A DNA stretch of 64,000 bases from Variovorax sp. dw_308 (GTDB lineage: Bacteria > Pseudomonadota > Gammaproteobacteria > Burkholderiales > Burkholderiaceae_C). A program made the position numbers and the translations under genes. How positions within the stretch are numbered: position 1 is the first letter of the stretch; every line of letters begins with the position of its first letter. The notes below the pieces were generated by a model. It was not told the DNA's origin. It worked only from the letters and a program-made list of their open reading frames with translations, and made no database searches. Of the stretch, positions 21,295 through 31,111 are shown piece after piece. The stretch lies in NCBI RefSeq assembly GCF_019207085.1, contig NZ_JAATOM010000001.1:372001-436000 (forward strand). Reading direction: 5' to 3'.

Positions 21295-22029
21295 TCAGGT
21301 GGCGATGCGTCGCCGGGCAACCGGCGCCAGCGTGGCCCGAAGCCGCGTCGGCGCGTCAGGTTCCACCGCGCGTTCGACCTCGAGTTCCTTCTCGACGTTG
21401 CCGATGTGCTCGAGCATGAGCGTGCGCGCCGCCTCGTTGTTGCCGCGCTCGAGCGCCGCGACGATGGCCGCGTGCTCTGCGCATGATTGCGCGGCCTCGT
21501 GCTTCGACTGGTAGAGCGTCGCGGCCAGCGTGGTGCGGGCGGTGAGGTCGCGCAGCATGTCGCTGAGCAGGCGATGGCCCATCTGCTCGGCCAGGCAGAC
21601 GTGGAAGTCGGCCAGCAGGAAGGCGCGGGTGGCGGCATCGGCGCCATCGATCGCGCGCTGCTCGTCGGCGATGTGCTCGCGCAGCCGCTTGATCACCCTT
21701 TGCAGCGGCTTGCCGGCGTCGCCGAGGATGCCCGACTCGACGATGCGCCGCGCCGAGAACGCGTCGCGCGCCTCCTCGGCCGACGGCTCCACCACGAACC
21801 AGCCGCGCTTCGATTGCACCTCGACGAAGCCGCGCGCCTGCAATTGCATCAACGCCTCGCGCACCATCGTGCGGCTCACGCCGAAGTGGGTGGCCAGGGC
21901 CTGCTCGCCGAGCCGCTCGCCGGGGGCCAGCTTCTGCGCAAGGATGGACTCGACCACCTGCTCGGCGATGACCGTCGGGGACACGGCCGCCATCGGAGGC
22001 ACCACGCCAGGCACTTCTTGGTCCTTCAT
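21295..22029 (-). CDS. GntR/FadR-family regulator downstream of dctA
   Basis: A 244-aa GntR regulator with FCD domain. The winged HTH contains LGEQALATHFGVSRTMVREALMQLQARGFVEV at about residues 40-72. The all-helical ligand domain follows, with metal-site-like residues in DFHVCLAEQMGHRLL and EHAAIV. It begins 2 bp after the dctA stop, so it is co-transcribed with the carrier. Two TTGCATGCAA palindromes upstream of dctA are the natural operators, implying that it controls dctA and itself, probably relieved by a C4-dicarboxylate or related acid. Confidence 0.9.
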   Translation of the reverse strand: MKDQEVPGVVPPMAAVSPTVIAEQVVESILAQKLAPGERLGEQALATHFGVSRTMVREALMQLQARGFVEVQSKRGWFVVEPSAEEARDAFSARRIVESGILGDAGKPLQRVIKRLREHIADEQRAIDGADAATRAFLLADFHVCLAEQMGHRLLSDMLRDLTARTTLAATLYQSKHEAAQSCAEHAAIVAALERGNNEAARTLMLEHIGNVEKELEVERAVEPDAPTRLRATLAPVARRRIAT

Positions 22030-22031
22030 CT

Positions 22032-23360
22032 TCAATGGCTGGGTGTGAGTGCGGGCGACACGACCACGCCGGGTTCGGCCAGCGGTTCGTCGTCCGGGGA
22101 ATAGTTGCCGTCGAGCACCGCATGCGCGCGCTTGCGGTCGATGTCGCCTTCCCATGCCGCGATGGCGACGGTGGCAACGCAGTTGCCGACCAGGTTGCCG
22201 AGTGCTCGGGCGATGCCCATGAACCAGTCGACCGACAGCACCAGCACCAGCCCGATCGCGGGGATGGCCGGGATGGCATGCAGCGTGGCCGCCAGCACCA
22301 CGATCGCGGAGCCCGGCACGCCGTGCGCGCCCTTGGAGGTGACCAGCGCGATCGCGAGGATGGTCAGCAGGTCGGACATCGAGATCGGCGTGTTGGTCGC
22401 TTGAGCGATGAACACGGCCGCCAGCGTGATGTAGATCGAGAAGGCGTCGAGGTTGAACGAATAGCCGGTCGGGATCACCAGGCCCACCGTCGAGTCGCGG
22501 ATGCCCATGTGGCGCAGCTTGGCCATGATCTGCGGCAGCACGCTGTCGGACGAGGTGGTGGCGAAGACGATGGTCAGTTCCTCGCGCAGGTAACGCAGCA
22601 GCTTGACCAGGCTGAAGCCCGACATGCGCATGATCAGCCCGAGCACCCCGAACACGAAGATCAGCACCGACGCGTAGTACAGCGCCACCAGCATGCCGAG
22701 CTGCTTGAGCGAGCCGATGCCGTACTTGCCCACCGTGAAGGCGATGGCGCCGAGCACGCCGAGCGGTGCCAGCTTGATGAGAATGCCCATGATCTTGAAG
22801 AGCACCAGCGAGAGCGCGTCCACCACCTGCGCGACCGGCTTGCCGAGGTCGCCGAGCAGCGTCAGCGCACAGCCGAACAGCACCGCGAACAGCAGCACCT
22901 GCAGCACGTCGCCGGTGGCGAAGGCGTTGACCACGGTCGTCGGGATCAGCCGCATCAGGAACTCGACCGTGCCCCCGCTGCTGAGCTTGTCGGCGTTGGA
23001 CGCATAGGCGCTCATGGCCGAGGCGTCGAGCAGTTTGGGGTCGACGTTCATGCCCACGCCGGGCTTGAACACGAAGGCGAGCACCAGGCCCAGCGCGAGC
23101 GCGATGGTGGTCAGCACCTCGAAGTAGACCAGCGCCTTGACGCCGACGCGCCCGACGCGCTTCAGGTCGCCCGCGCCGGCAATGCCATGCACCACCACGC
23201 AGAACACCAGCACCGGAATGATCATCTTGATCAGCTTGATGAAGCCATCGCCGAGCGGCTGCAGCTTGGTGCCGAAGGCGGGCCAGAACAGGCCGACCAG
23301 CACGCCGATGACCAGCGCGATGACAACCTGGCCAAAAAGGGATTTCGCGAAACGGGGCAT
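22032..23360 (-). CDS. dctA: C4-dicarboxylate:cation symporter DctA
   Basis: Inner-membrane carrier of the DAACS family importing succinate, fumarate and malate with protons or Na+. At 442 aa it has the usual length, starting MPRFAKSLFGQVVIALVIGV. Visible family motifs are the serine-rich re-entrant loop FATTSSDSVLPQIM and the helix TGYSFNLDAFSIYITLAAVF. Paired with the downstream GntR gene and preceded by two 10-bp palindromes. MaeB encoded nearby would complete dicarboxylate use. A few DctA paralogues carry orotate or other acids, so the substrate is the family's usual rather than proven. Confidence 0.93.
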   Translation of the reverse strand: MPRFAKSLFGQVVIALVIGVLVGLFWPAFGTKLQPLGDGFIKLIKMIIPVLVFCVVVHGIAGAGDLKRVGRVGVKALVYFEVLTTIALALGLVLAFVFKPGVGMNVDPKLLDASAMSAYASNADKLSSGGTVEFLMRLIPTTVVNAFATGDVLQVLLFAVLFGCALTLLGDLGKPVAQVVDALSLVLFKIMGILIKLAPLGVLGAIAFTVGKYGIGSLKQLGMLVALYYASVLIFVFGVLGLIMRMSGFSLVKLLRYLREELTIVFATTSSDSVLPQIMAKLRHMGIRDSTVGLVIPTGYSFNLDAFSIYITLAAVFIAQATNTPISMSDLLTILAIALVTSKGAHGVPGSAIVVLAATLHAIPAIPAIGLVLVLSVDWFMGIARALGNLVGNCVATVAIAAWEGDIDRKRAHAVLDGNYSPDDEPLAEPGVVVSPALTPSH

Positions 23361-23388
23361 GAAAGAGGCTCCTGTTCAAAGTGCAAGG

Positions 23389-23420
23389 TTGCATGCAACA
23401 TCGATCAATCTTGCATGCAA
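23389..23420. promoter_or_regulatory. Tandem GntR operator palindromes upstream of dctA
   Basis: Two identical perfect palindromes TTGCATGCAA at 23389-23398 and 23411-23420, 22 bp apart centre to centre, about two helical turns. They lie 29 and 51 bp upstream of the dctA start. The symmetry and spacing fit cooperative binding of two GntR-family dimers on one DNA face. Confidence 0.75.
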
Positions 23421-23607
23421 GAAATGTAGGCAAGATTGCGATGAAAACGCAGAGGGTATTCCCGGAGCACGCAAGCTGCTAGAACGTGGCCTCGCGCATT
23501 GCATCCAACGCAAGACCCGTTCCACGGCGCAGCCGCGGCGAACCCCCGCCGCAGGGAGATCGACGAATGAAAACCGGACACGACTTGCAGCTCTGCGGGA
23601 TGAAGCC

Positions 23608-24465
23608 ATGACGCGCGCCGTTTCCTTGCCTTCAGGCGGCTCGATGCCTGTGCTCGGCCTGGGCACCTGGCGGCTGGGCGAAGTTGCGAATCGGCGGGAT
23701 GCAGAAGTCGCGGCCGTGCGTTCTGCCATCGCCATGGGGTACCGGCTGATCGATACCGCCGAGATGTACGGCGACGGCGGTTCCGAGGAGGTTGTTGGGC
23801 TGGCGATCGCCGAGGCGATCCGCGCTGGCGAGGTGCGGCGTGATGAGTTGTTCATCGTCAGCAAGGTCCTGCCGCACAACGCCAGCCGCAAGGGCACCGT
23901 GCAGGCCTGCGCGCGGAGCCTGGGCAGGCTGGGGATCGACCGCATCGACCTGTACCTGCTGCACTGGCAGGGCTCGCACCCGTTGCGCGATACCTGTGCA
24001 GCGTTGCAGGCGCTGGTGGCGCAGGGCGACATCGGCCAATGGGGAGTGAGCAATTTCGACGTCGACGACATGGCCGAACTGAATGCGCTCGGCGAGGGCA
24101 AGGCTTGCGCCGCCAACCAGGTCTACTACTCGCTGGGCGAGCGAGGTCCGGAGTTCAGCTTGCTGCCCTGGCTGCGCAACCACGGCCAGCCGATGATGGC
24201 CTACAGCCCCATCGACCAGGGAGCGCTGGCCACCAGCCCGGAGTTGGGTGCGCTGGCCGCCCGGCGCGGCGTGACGGCGGCGCAGATCGCGCTTGCGCGG
24301 CTGCTGGCCGAGCCCGGTGTCGTCGCCATTCCCAAAGCGGTTCGCGCAGTACACCTGCGCGAGAACCTCGCCGCCGCCGAATTGACGCTTGAACCCGAGG
24401 AGATCGCGGCGATCGATCGCCTGTACCCGCCGCCCCGACGCAAGGCCCCCCTCGCGATGATCTGA
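23608..24465 (+). CDS. Aldo/keto reductase
   Basis: NADPH-dependent oxidoreductase of the AKR superfamily, 285 aa. All four catalytic residues are seen: Asp and Tyr in LIDTAEMYGDGGSEE, Lys in FIVSKVLPHNA and His in YLLHWQGSHPL. The cofactor segment is near the C-terminus (VVAIPKAVRAVHLRENL). The ATG at 23608 gives the family N-terminus (SLPSGGSMPVLGLGTWRLG). It resembles the YeaE/DkgA-like group acting on small aldehydes. It is divergent from dctA and convergent with the NCS1 permease; the physiological substrate is unknown. Confidence 0.88.
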   Translation: MTRAVSLPSGGSMPVLGLGTWRLGEVANRRDAEVAAVRSAIAMGYRLIDTAEMYGDGGSEEVVGLAIAEAIRAGEVRRDELFIVSKVLPHNASRKGTVQACARSLGRLGIDRIDLYLLHWQGSHPLRDTCAALQALVAQGDIGQWGVSNFDVDDMAELNALGEGKACAANQVYYSLGERGPEFSLLPWLRNHGQPMMAYSPIDQGALATSPELGALAARRGVTAAQIALARLLAEPGVVAIPKAVRAVHLRENLAAAELTLEPEEIAAIDRLYPPPRRKAPLAMI

Positions 24466-24477
24466 TGCGTTGCGCGC

Positions 24478-25917
24478 TCAGGTTCGCTTGGCGCCCCGCA
24501 TCATTGCCATGTAGATCACGGCGCCAGCGATCGCCCCGATGAACCAGCCGAAGTTGTTGTCCGGAATCACGTGGAACAACTGTGCGGCGAACTCCCAGCC
24601 GATGGCGATGGCGCTCGAGAGGCCCAGCGCAGCCAGGCCCACCTTGTTCCAGCCGCCGTCGTAGTTGTAGCGGCCATTGGGCGCCATCGTGTAGAGCTGC
24701 TCGACGTCGACCACCTGCTTCTTCAGAAGGTAGAAGTCGGCCACCATCACGCCGAACATCGGCGCCAGCACCGCGCCGAACACGCTCACGAACACGGTGA
24801 TCGCCTTCGGGCTGTCGACGAAGATCCACGGGCAGACGCAGACGGCCAGGATCGAGGCAATGAGCCCGCCCTTCTTGAAGCTGATGTGGCGCGGGAACAG
24901 ATTGGCGATGTCGAATGCCGGTGAGACGAAGTTGGCGACGATGTTGATGCCCATCGTGGCGATGATGAAGGTCACGCTACCCAGCACGACGGCCCACTTG
25001 TTGTCGATCTTCCCGACGATCTCGATCGGGTCCATGATCATGTGGCCGAACACCTTGGCGCTGCCGGAGGTGACCACCACCACGATGATCGCGAACAGGA
25101 TGAAGTTGATCGGCAGTCCGAGGAAGTTGCCGATCTTCATGTCGCGCTCGGTCTTGGCGTAGCGCGAGAAGTCGCCGAAGTTCAGCAGCAGCGCGGCGAA
25201 GTAGCTCACCACCAGCAGGACCGCGTTGCCCATCGCGATCCACGCTTCGCCGCCGGTCAGCACCTTGTCGCTGAGCGTCAGGTCGAGCGACCAGCCGGCC
25301 TTCCAGATGATCCAGCCCATCAGCAGGAACATCACCAGGTAGACGGCCGGGCCGCAGAAGTCGATGAACTTGCGGATCGCTTCCATGCCGCGCTGGAAGA
25401 TCAGCAGCTGGAAGAACCACATGAACAGGAAGCAGGCCCAGCCGAGCATGTCGAGCCGCAGGAAGCTCATGCCGTGCAGCGATGCCGCGTCGGGAAAGAA
25501 CACCAGCACCAGCGTGGCCACCGCCTTGGACGCGAAGTAGGTCTGTACGCCATACCAGACGATGCCGACCACGCCGCGGATTACCGCCGCGAAGTTCGCG
25601 CCCATCACGCCGAGGCTGACGCGCGCCATCACCGGGAACGGAATGCCGTGCTGCTGGCTCGGCCGGCCGATCCAGTTCATGAGGACGTTGACCACCGAGA
25701 TGCCGATCACCAGCGCCGCCAGCACCTGCCAGCCGGAGAGCCCGAGCAGGAACAGGCTGGCCGCGAAGGTGTAGCCGCCGACGCTGTGCACGTCGGACAT
25801 CCACATCGCGAACACGCTGTAGTAGGACCAGCCTTTGCGCGCGCCGGTGACGGGCGCCAGGTCTTCGTTGATGAGCCGGGGGTCTGCGCCCCGGATGCCG
25901 TGATCGCCGTGTTCCAT
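24478..25917 (-). CDS. NCS1-family purine/ureide permease
   Basis: Inner-membrane symporter of the nucleobase:cation symporter-1 family, 479 aa with about twelve hydrophobic helices. Typical pieces are WMSDVHSVGGYTFAASLFLLGL, GVVGIVWYGVQTYFASKAV and the tryptophan-rich helices after residue 150. The family carries cytosine, purines, allantoin and hydantoins. A TGTATACA operator 70 bp upstream matches those next to the GntR regulator and puuD, so it belongs to the urate/allantoin regulon and an ureide or purine substrate is likely. It ends 12 bp from the convergent aldo/keto reductase. Confidence 0.88.
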   Translation of the reverse strand: MEHGDHGIRGADPRLINEDLAPVTGARKGWSYYSVFAMWMSDVHSVGGYTFAASLFLLGLSGWQVLAALVIGISVVNVLMNWIGRPSQQHGIPFPVMARVSLGVMGANFAAVIRGVVGIVWYGVQTYFASKAVATLVLVFFPDAASLHGMSFLRLDMLGWACFLFMWFFQLLIFQRGMEAIRKFIDFCGPAVYLVMFLLMGWIIWKAGWSLDLTLSDKVLTGGEAWIAMGNAVLLVVSYFAALLLNFGDFSRYAKTERDMKIGNFLGLPINFILFAIIVVVVTSGSAKVFGHMIMDPIEIVGKIDNKWAVVLGSVTFIIATMGINIVANFVSPAFDIANLFPRHISFKKGGLIASILAVCVCPWIFVDSPKAITVFVSVFGAVLAPMFGVMVADFYLLKKQVVDVEQLYTMAPNGRYNYDGGWNKVGLAALGLSSAIAIGWEFAAQLFHVIPDNNFGWFIGAIAGAVIYMAMMRGAKRT

Positions 25918-25986
25918 GGTGTCCGCCTGCAGTGATGGGTGAGGGGAAAGGGATCACCACGGCGTGCACCGTGGTGTACGCCAAAC

Positions 25987-25994
25987 TGTATACA
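25987..25994. promoter_or_regulatory. TGTATACA operator upstream of the NCS1 permease
   Basis: Perfect 8-bp palindrome within CTGTATACACTTT, 70 bp upstream of the permease start. The same core with the same ACTT extension occurs at 35772-35779 and 37626-37633. Probable site for the GntR regulator at 35073-35741. Confidence 0.65.
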
Positions 25995-26119
25995 CTTTAG
26001 ACGGCCGGCCGTATGGCGGAAAACCCTGAGCCGTACGGCTGCTTGCTCCGCCGGCCCCCTCCGGGCGCCGCCGGAAGGGCCGACCCCGCCACCTCATGTC
26101 AGATGCCGGCCCGCGTTGC

Positions 26120-27607
<1,488 letters not shown>

Positions 27608-27708
27608 GAAGGACTCCTGGGCGGACGAATGGGCGGCGCACGAACGGGGCGGCGAATGCTGCGTGCACGCAAAGAATAGGCCCGCGGCGCAAATCGAAAA
27701 AGACGCAC

Positions 27709-27731
27709 AATCCAATAAATCAATCTGGATT
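27709..27731. promoter_or_regulatory. Candidate LysR operator between NCS2 permease and its regulator
   Basis: Inverted repeat AATCCA (27709-27714) and TGGATT (27726-27731), 11 bp apart. It lies just before the LysR start codon at 27736, as expected for autoregulation with control of the divergent permease. Confidence 0.5.
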
Positions 27732-27735
27732 CGCG

Positions 27736-28632
27736 ATGAAAGCCTCCCTGGCCGAGATGCGGGTGTTCGTGGCGCTGGCGGAACATGGGCACTTCACACG
27801 TGCGGCCGAGCGCCTGGGCATGTCGCAGTCGTCGTTCAGCGCGTCCCTGGTCAAGCTCGAAAAGCAGCTCGGCACGCGCCTCTTCGACCGCCACACGCGC
27901 GCCTGCCGCGTCACCGAGGCCGGCGCCGCCTTGCTGCCCGCGGCGCGGCGCCTCGTCGCGGACTGGGACCATCTCTTTGCCGATGCGCGCGACTTCGCCC
28001 GTTTCTCGCGCGGACGCGTGGCGGTCGCCGCGCCAAGCGCGCAGTGCGCCTTGCTGCTGCCACCGGTGATCCGGGCCTTCGGCGCCTCGCATCCGGGCGT
28101 GCGCGTGGTGGTGCAGGACGTGCCCGAGCACGAAGTCCAGGAACTGGTGCGAAGCGGCGTGGCCGACCTGGGCATTGCCACGCAGACCGATGCGCGCACC
28201 GATCTGGTTTCCACCGCCATGTCTTCCGACGAGTTCATCGCCGCTCTGCCGCCGAGCCACCCGCTGGCGTCGCGCCGTTCGCTCGAATGGGCGCAACTGG
28301 CGCGCGAGCCCCTGATCGGCTACCTGCCGGGCAACCCGGTGCGTCGCATGCTCGAGGAGAAGCTGGCCGAGCGCGGCATCGTGCTGGCCTATGCCTACGA
28401 GATCGCACTGCCCTGGACCATGATCGGCCTGGCGCGCGAGGGGCTCGGCATCGCAGTCGTCACCATGGCGCTGCGGCCGCTGGCGCAATGGAACGGGCTG
28501 GAGATTCGCGCCGTCGGCCGGCCGCAGTTCGCGCGCACCATGACCTTGCTGCGTGCACCGGGCAATTCGCTGTCGCCGGCTGCGGCGGCGTTTCGGGAGT
28601 TGCTGCTCGGCAGCGCCGTGCCGGCGGCATGA
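27736..28632 (+). CDS. LysR-family regulator divergent from the NCS2 permease
   Basis: A 298-aa LysR protein. Its HTH (MRVFVALAEHGHFTRAAERL, MSQSSFSASLVKLEKQLGTR) occupies the first 65 residues, followed by the effector domain with APSAQCALLLPPVIRAFGAS. Divergent orientation and the dyad between them make the NCS2 permease its probable target. The effector is likely a purine or its breakdown product; that is inference from position. Confidence 0.88.
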   Translation: MKASLAEMRVFVALAEHGHFTRAAERLGMSQSSFSASLVKLEKQLGTRLFDRHTRACRVTEAGAALLPAARRLVADWDHLFADARDFARFSRGRVAVAAPSAQCALLLPPVIRAFGASHPGVRVVVQDVPEHEVQELVRSGVADLGIATQTDARTDLVSTAMSSDEFIAALPPSHPLASRRSLEWAQLAREPLIGYLPGNPVRRMLEEKLAERGIVLAYAYEIALPWTMIGLAREGLGIAVVTMALRPLAQWNGLEIRAVGRPQFARTMTLLRAPGNSLSPAAAAFRELLLGSAVPAA

Positions 28633-28728
28633 CGGCGGACTCGGGGGCGGCGTTCAGGTGACAGTCATTTACTTTCTCCAGAATTCGTTCGAACGCGCCT
28701 GAGAACAGGCCCTGATGTGTCGTCTGAC

Positions 28729-29805
28729 ATGGAGGCCGAATCCGTGCATCGCTCGTCCCTTGCAATCGCGGTCCTGCTGTGCGGTGGCGGCGGTGGCGCG
28801 CTGGCGCAATGCGTGCCGGCAAGCGCGGGCCTTGGCCTTTCTTGCGGCACTTCGCTTCGGCCCGAAACCGGCGCGTACATGGGCAATCGCCGCATCACGG
28901 ATCTGCTCTTCGTCTACGGCCTCGACGACAGGATGGGCGACGGTTCCGTGCCCACGGCAAGCCAGGGCGTGTCGGGTGCGGGCCGCGGCTTCTGGATGCG
29001 CACGGGCGGCGAGGGCTTCCGCCTGAAGGATGACGGCATCGGCTTCGGTGTCGACAGCAAGCAGGCCGTCTTGCAGGCCGGCGTGGATGTCTGGCAATGG
29101 TCGCTGGGCAGCACCGGCCGGCTGTCGGTGGGTGCGTTGCTCAGCGTCGGCGGCGGCCGCACCGACGGCACCGCACCCGGCCGCCTGTTCACCGCGCAGG
29201 GTCGCACCGATGGCGGCGGCTTCGGCTTCTATGCCACCTGGTACCAGGACGACCAGACCCGGCTCGGCTGGTATGCCGACACCTGGACGCAATACGCCCG
29301 CTTCCGCAACGAGGTCGAGAGTCCGCTGATCCGGCAAGCCAGCTATACGTCGCACAACGGCATGGCGTCGGTCGAGACAGGCTATGCGCTGCGCCTGTCG
29401 GACAACAGTTCCTGGGTGATCCAGCCCCAAGGCCAACTCATCTATGCCCACAACCACGCCTACAACGTGACTCAGTCCGACGGCACCCAGGTCGACGGCG
29501 CAAAGCGCGGCGGCTGGACGTCGCGCCTGGGCGTGCGCATGTACCCTGGCTGGATCGGGGACGGCGACACGCGCATCAAGCCCTATGCGGCCATCAACTG
29601 GCTCTACGACCACCTGGAGGATGAGCTGACGTACGGCAGTCAGTTGCCGAGCAAGGACGTGTTTCCCACCAGCCGCTACGAACTGAAGGCCGGCGCCGAC
29701 CTCCGGTTCGCAGGCGGGTGGGCCGGATGGGGGGATATCGGGTGGCAGGCGGGGTCGTCGTACAGCGCCTGGACGGCGCGGGCGGGGATGAAGTACAGCT
29801 GGTGA
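28729..29805 (+). CDS. Autotransporter beta-barrel protein with almost no passenger
   Basis: A 358-aa outer-membrane protein. The start (MEAESVHRSSLAIAVLLCGG) contains a signal peptide ending near ALAQ. After it comes the linker typical of pertactin/AidA-type translocators (RPETGAYMGNRRITDLLFVY, then GLDDRMG), and about 260 residues of amphipathic strands ending in the aromatic C-terminus SAWTARAGMKYSW. Autotransporters normally carry hundreds of passenger residues before the barrel; here only about 20 lie between signal and linker. It may be a decayed autotransporter or a stand-alone barrel. Start uncertain: GTG codons in frame at 28717 and 28750 are alternatives, and no clear ribosome site decides. 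Confidence 0.75.
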   Translation: MEAESVHRSSLAIAVLLCGGGGGALAQCVPASAGLGLSCGTSLRPETGAYMGNRRITDLLFVYGLDDRMGDGSVPTASQGVSGAGRGFWMRTGGEGFRLKDDGIGFGVDSKQAVLQAGVDVWQWSLGSTGRLSVGALLSVGGGRTDGTAPGRLFTAQGRTDGGGFGFYATWYQDDQTRLGWYADTWTQYARFRNEVESPLIRQASYTSHNGMASVETGYALRLSDNSSWVIQPQGQLIYAHNHAYNVTQSDGTQVDGAKRGGWTSRLGVRMYPGWIGDGDTRIKPYAAINWLYDHLEDELTYGSQLPSKDVFPTSRYELKAGADLRFAGGWAGWGDIGWQAGSSYSAWTARAGMKYSW

Positions 29806-29834
29806 TCAGGTGCCAGCAGGCCCGGTGGTTTCAT

Positions 29835-31106
29835 TCAGGGGTGGGCGATCTCGCCGAGGTAGCGCTCCACGGCATTGCGCCAGAGTTCGGGCCGCGCATG
29901 GATGCCGTGGCCGCCTTGACCGGCGCCGGGGTCGATGACCATGAAGTCGGCCTTGCCACCGGCGGCGACAAAGGCATCGTGATTCTTGCGGCTGTGCGTG
30001 ACCTTGTAGTACGGATCGTTCTCGCCGTAGAGCCAGAGTTCGGGTTTCCTGAACGCTGCGCCGCGTTCGAAGGCCGGTGCGTTGATGGCGTCCACTTGCG
30101 GGCAGCCGTCGCCCATCCAGCCGCCGACGAAGTTGATGACGCCTGCAAAGCGCTCGGGGTGCATGCCGGCGTAGGCGACCGACAGGACGCCGCCCCTCGA
30201 GACGCCGGCGATCACGCTGCGCCCGGCGTCGACCTCGGGTTTGGCGAGCAGGAAGTCGGCGGCTGCATCGACGTCAGCCAGCGCGTGGTCGAAGCCCGCC
30301 AGTGAAAGCGCTGGATTGCAGCTGTAGGCCGAGCGTTCGCGGTTGAAGCCTTCGTCATAGAGCCCGTCCGACTTCCCTCGGCCGCGCCGCTGCGGGTACG
30401 CGACCATCCATCCCTTGCCGGTGAAGTACTGCGTGAGGGTCGGGCTGGTAAAGGTGCTGGTGAAGAGGGCGGGGTTGTCGCCATTGCCGGTCGAGCCATG
30501 GTTGACCATCAGCAAGGGGAAGGGCCCTGCGCCCGCCGGCTTGAAGATCACGACTTCAAGCGTCACGGGCTTGCCTCCTTCGACGAAGGGTGTCGGAATG
30601 CGTTCGACCACGCGTTGCGGCCCGCCGGCATCGTCCCTGGACAAGACGCCTGCGGCGAACTCCGTCGCACTGCGGCGAGACAGGAACTCCATCACGCCAG
30701 CGTCACGCAGGCGGAACACGAGCTGCCTGCCATTGGTCAGCGTGCCCTGCAGTTCGCCGTCGGCATTGAAGCGCGCATCGAATCGTTCGCTGTAGCGCCC
30801 CATCGCGGAGGACGCCGCGGCATAGACGATCGTCGCACCCTGATCACTGACCTGCTCGACAGCCAGCCTGACGTCGCAGATGCGCGCCGCGCATGCCCAG
30901 CCCGACCACTTGCCGCTCCAGCGTTGGAGGGACGCCGGCAGTGAGGTGTCTGGTGCGCGCACCGCTGCGTCCGCCGGGAGTGCGGCCAGGACGGCGCTCT
31001 CCGAAGCCTCGGGCTCCAGTGAGGACATGTAGTCCGGCCAGCGCGTCTGGCCAAACGCCATGCCGGCCCACAGGACAAGGCCGATGAAGAGCGCGCGCCG
31101 GAGCAC
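29835..31106 (-). CDS. Exported alpha/beta hydrolase at the end of the ureide operon
   Basis: A 423-aa protein with a signal peptide (MLRRALFIGLVLWAGMAFGQ) and a C-terminal alpha/beta hydrolase domain. The nucleophile is in AGVSRGG, the acid in WLYGENDPYY and the His in GGHGIHARPE. Residues 20-150 form a separate N-terminal part with two cysteines (CAARIC). Translation probably starts at GTG 31106, since the signal peptide begins there and the M20 stop is 5 bp away. It is the last gene of the GntR-puuE-uraD/allC-M20 operon. A periplasmic esterase or amidase role is possible; its part in ureide use is not evident. Confidence 0.75.
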   Translation of the reverse strand: MLRRALFIGLVLWAGMAFGQTRWPDYMSSLEPEASESAVLAALPADAAVRAPDTSLPASLQRWSGKWSGWACAARICDVRLAVEQVSDQGATIVYAAASSAMGRYSERFDARFNADGELQGTLTNGRQLVFRLRDAGVMEFLSRRSATEFAAGVLSRDDAGGPQRVVERIPTPFVEGGKPVTLEVVIFKPAGAGPFPLLMVNHGSTGNGDNPALFTSTFTSPTLTQYFTGKGWMVAYPQRRGRGKSDGLYDEGFNRERSAYSCNPALSLAGFDHALADVDAAADFLLAKPEVDAGRSVIAGVSRGGVLSVAYAGMHPERFAGVINFVGGWMGDGCPQVDAINAPAFERGAAFRKPELWLYGENDPYYKVTHSRKNHDAFVAAGGKADFMVIDPGAGQGGHGIHARPELWRNAVERYLGEIAHP

Positions 31107-31111
31107 CGCGC

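Noticed and set aside
21295..23433. A 712-codon minus-strand frame covering the GntR gene and dctA
   Set aside because: The first part is an out-of-frame reading of dctA with non-coding composition; the GntR protein starts at ATG 22029.
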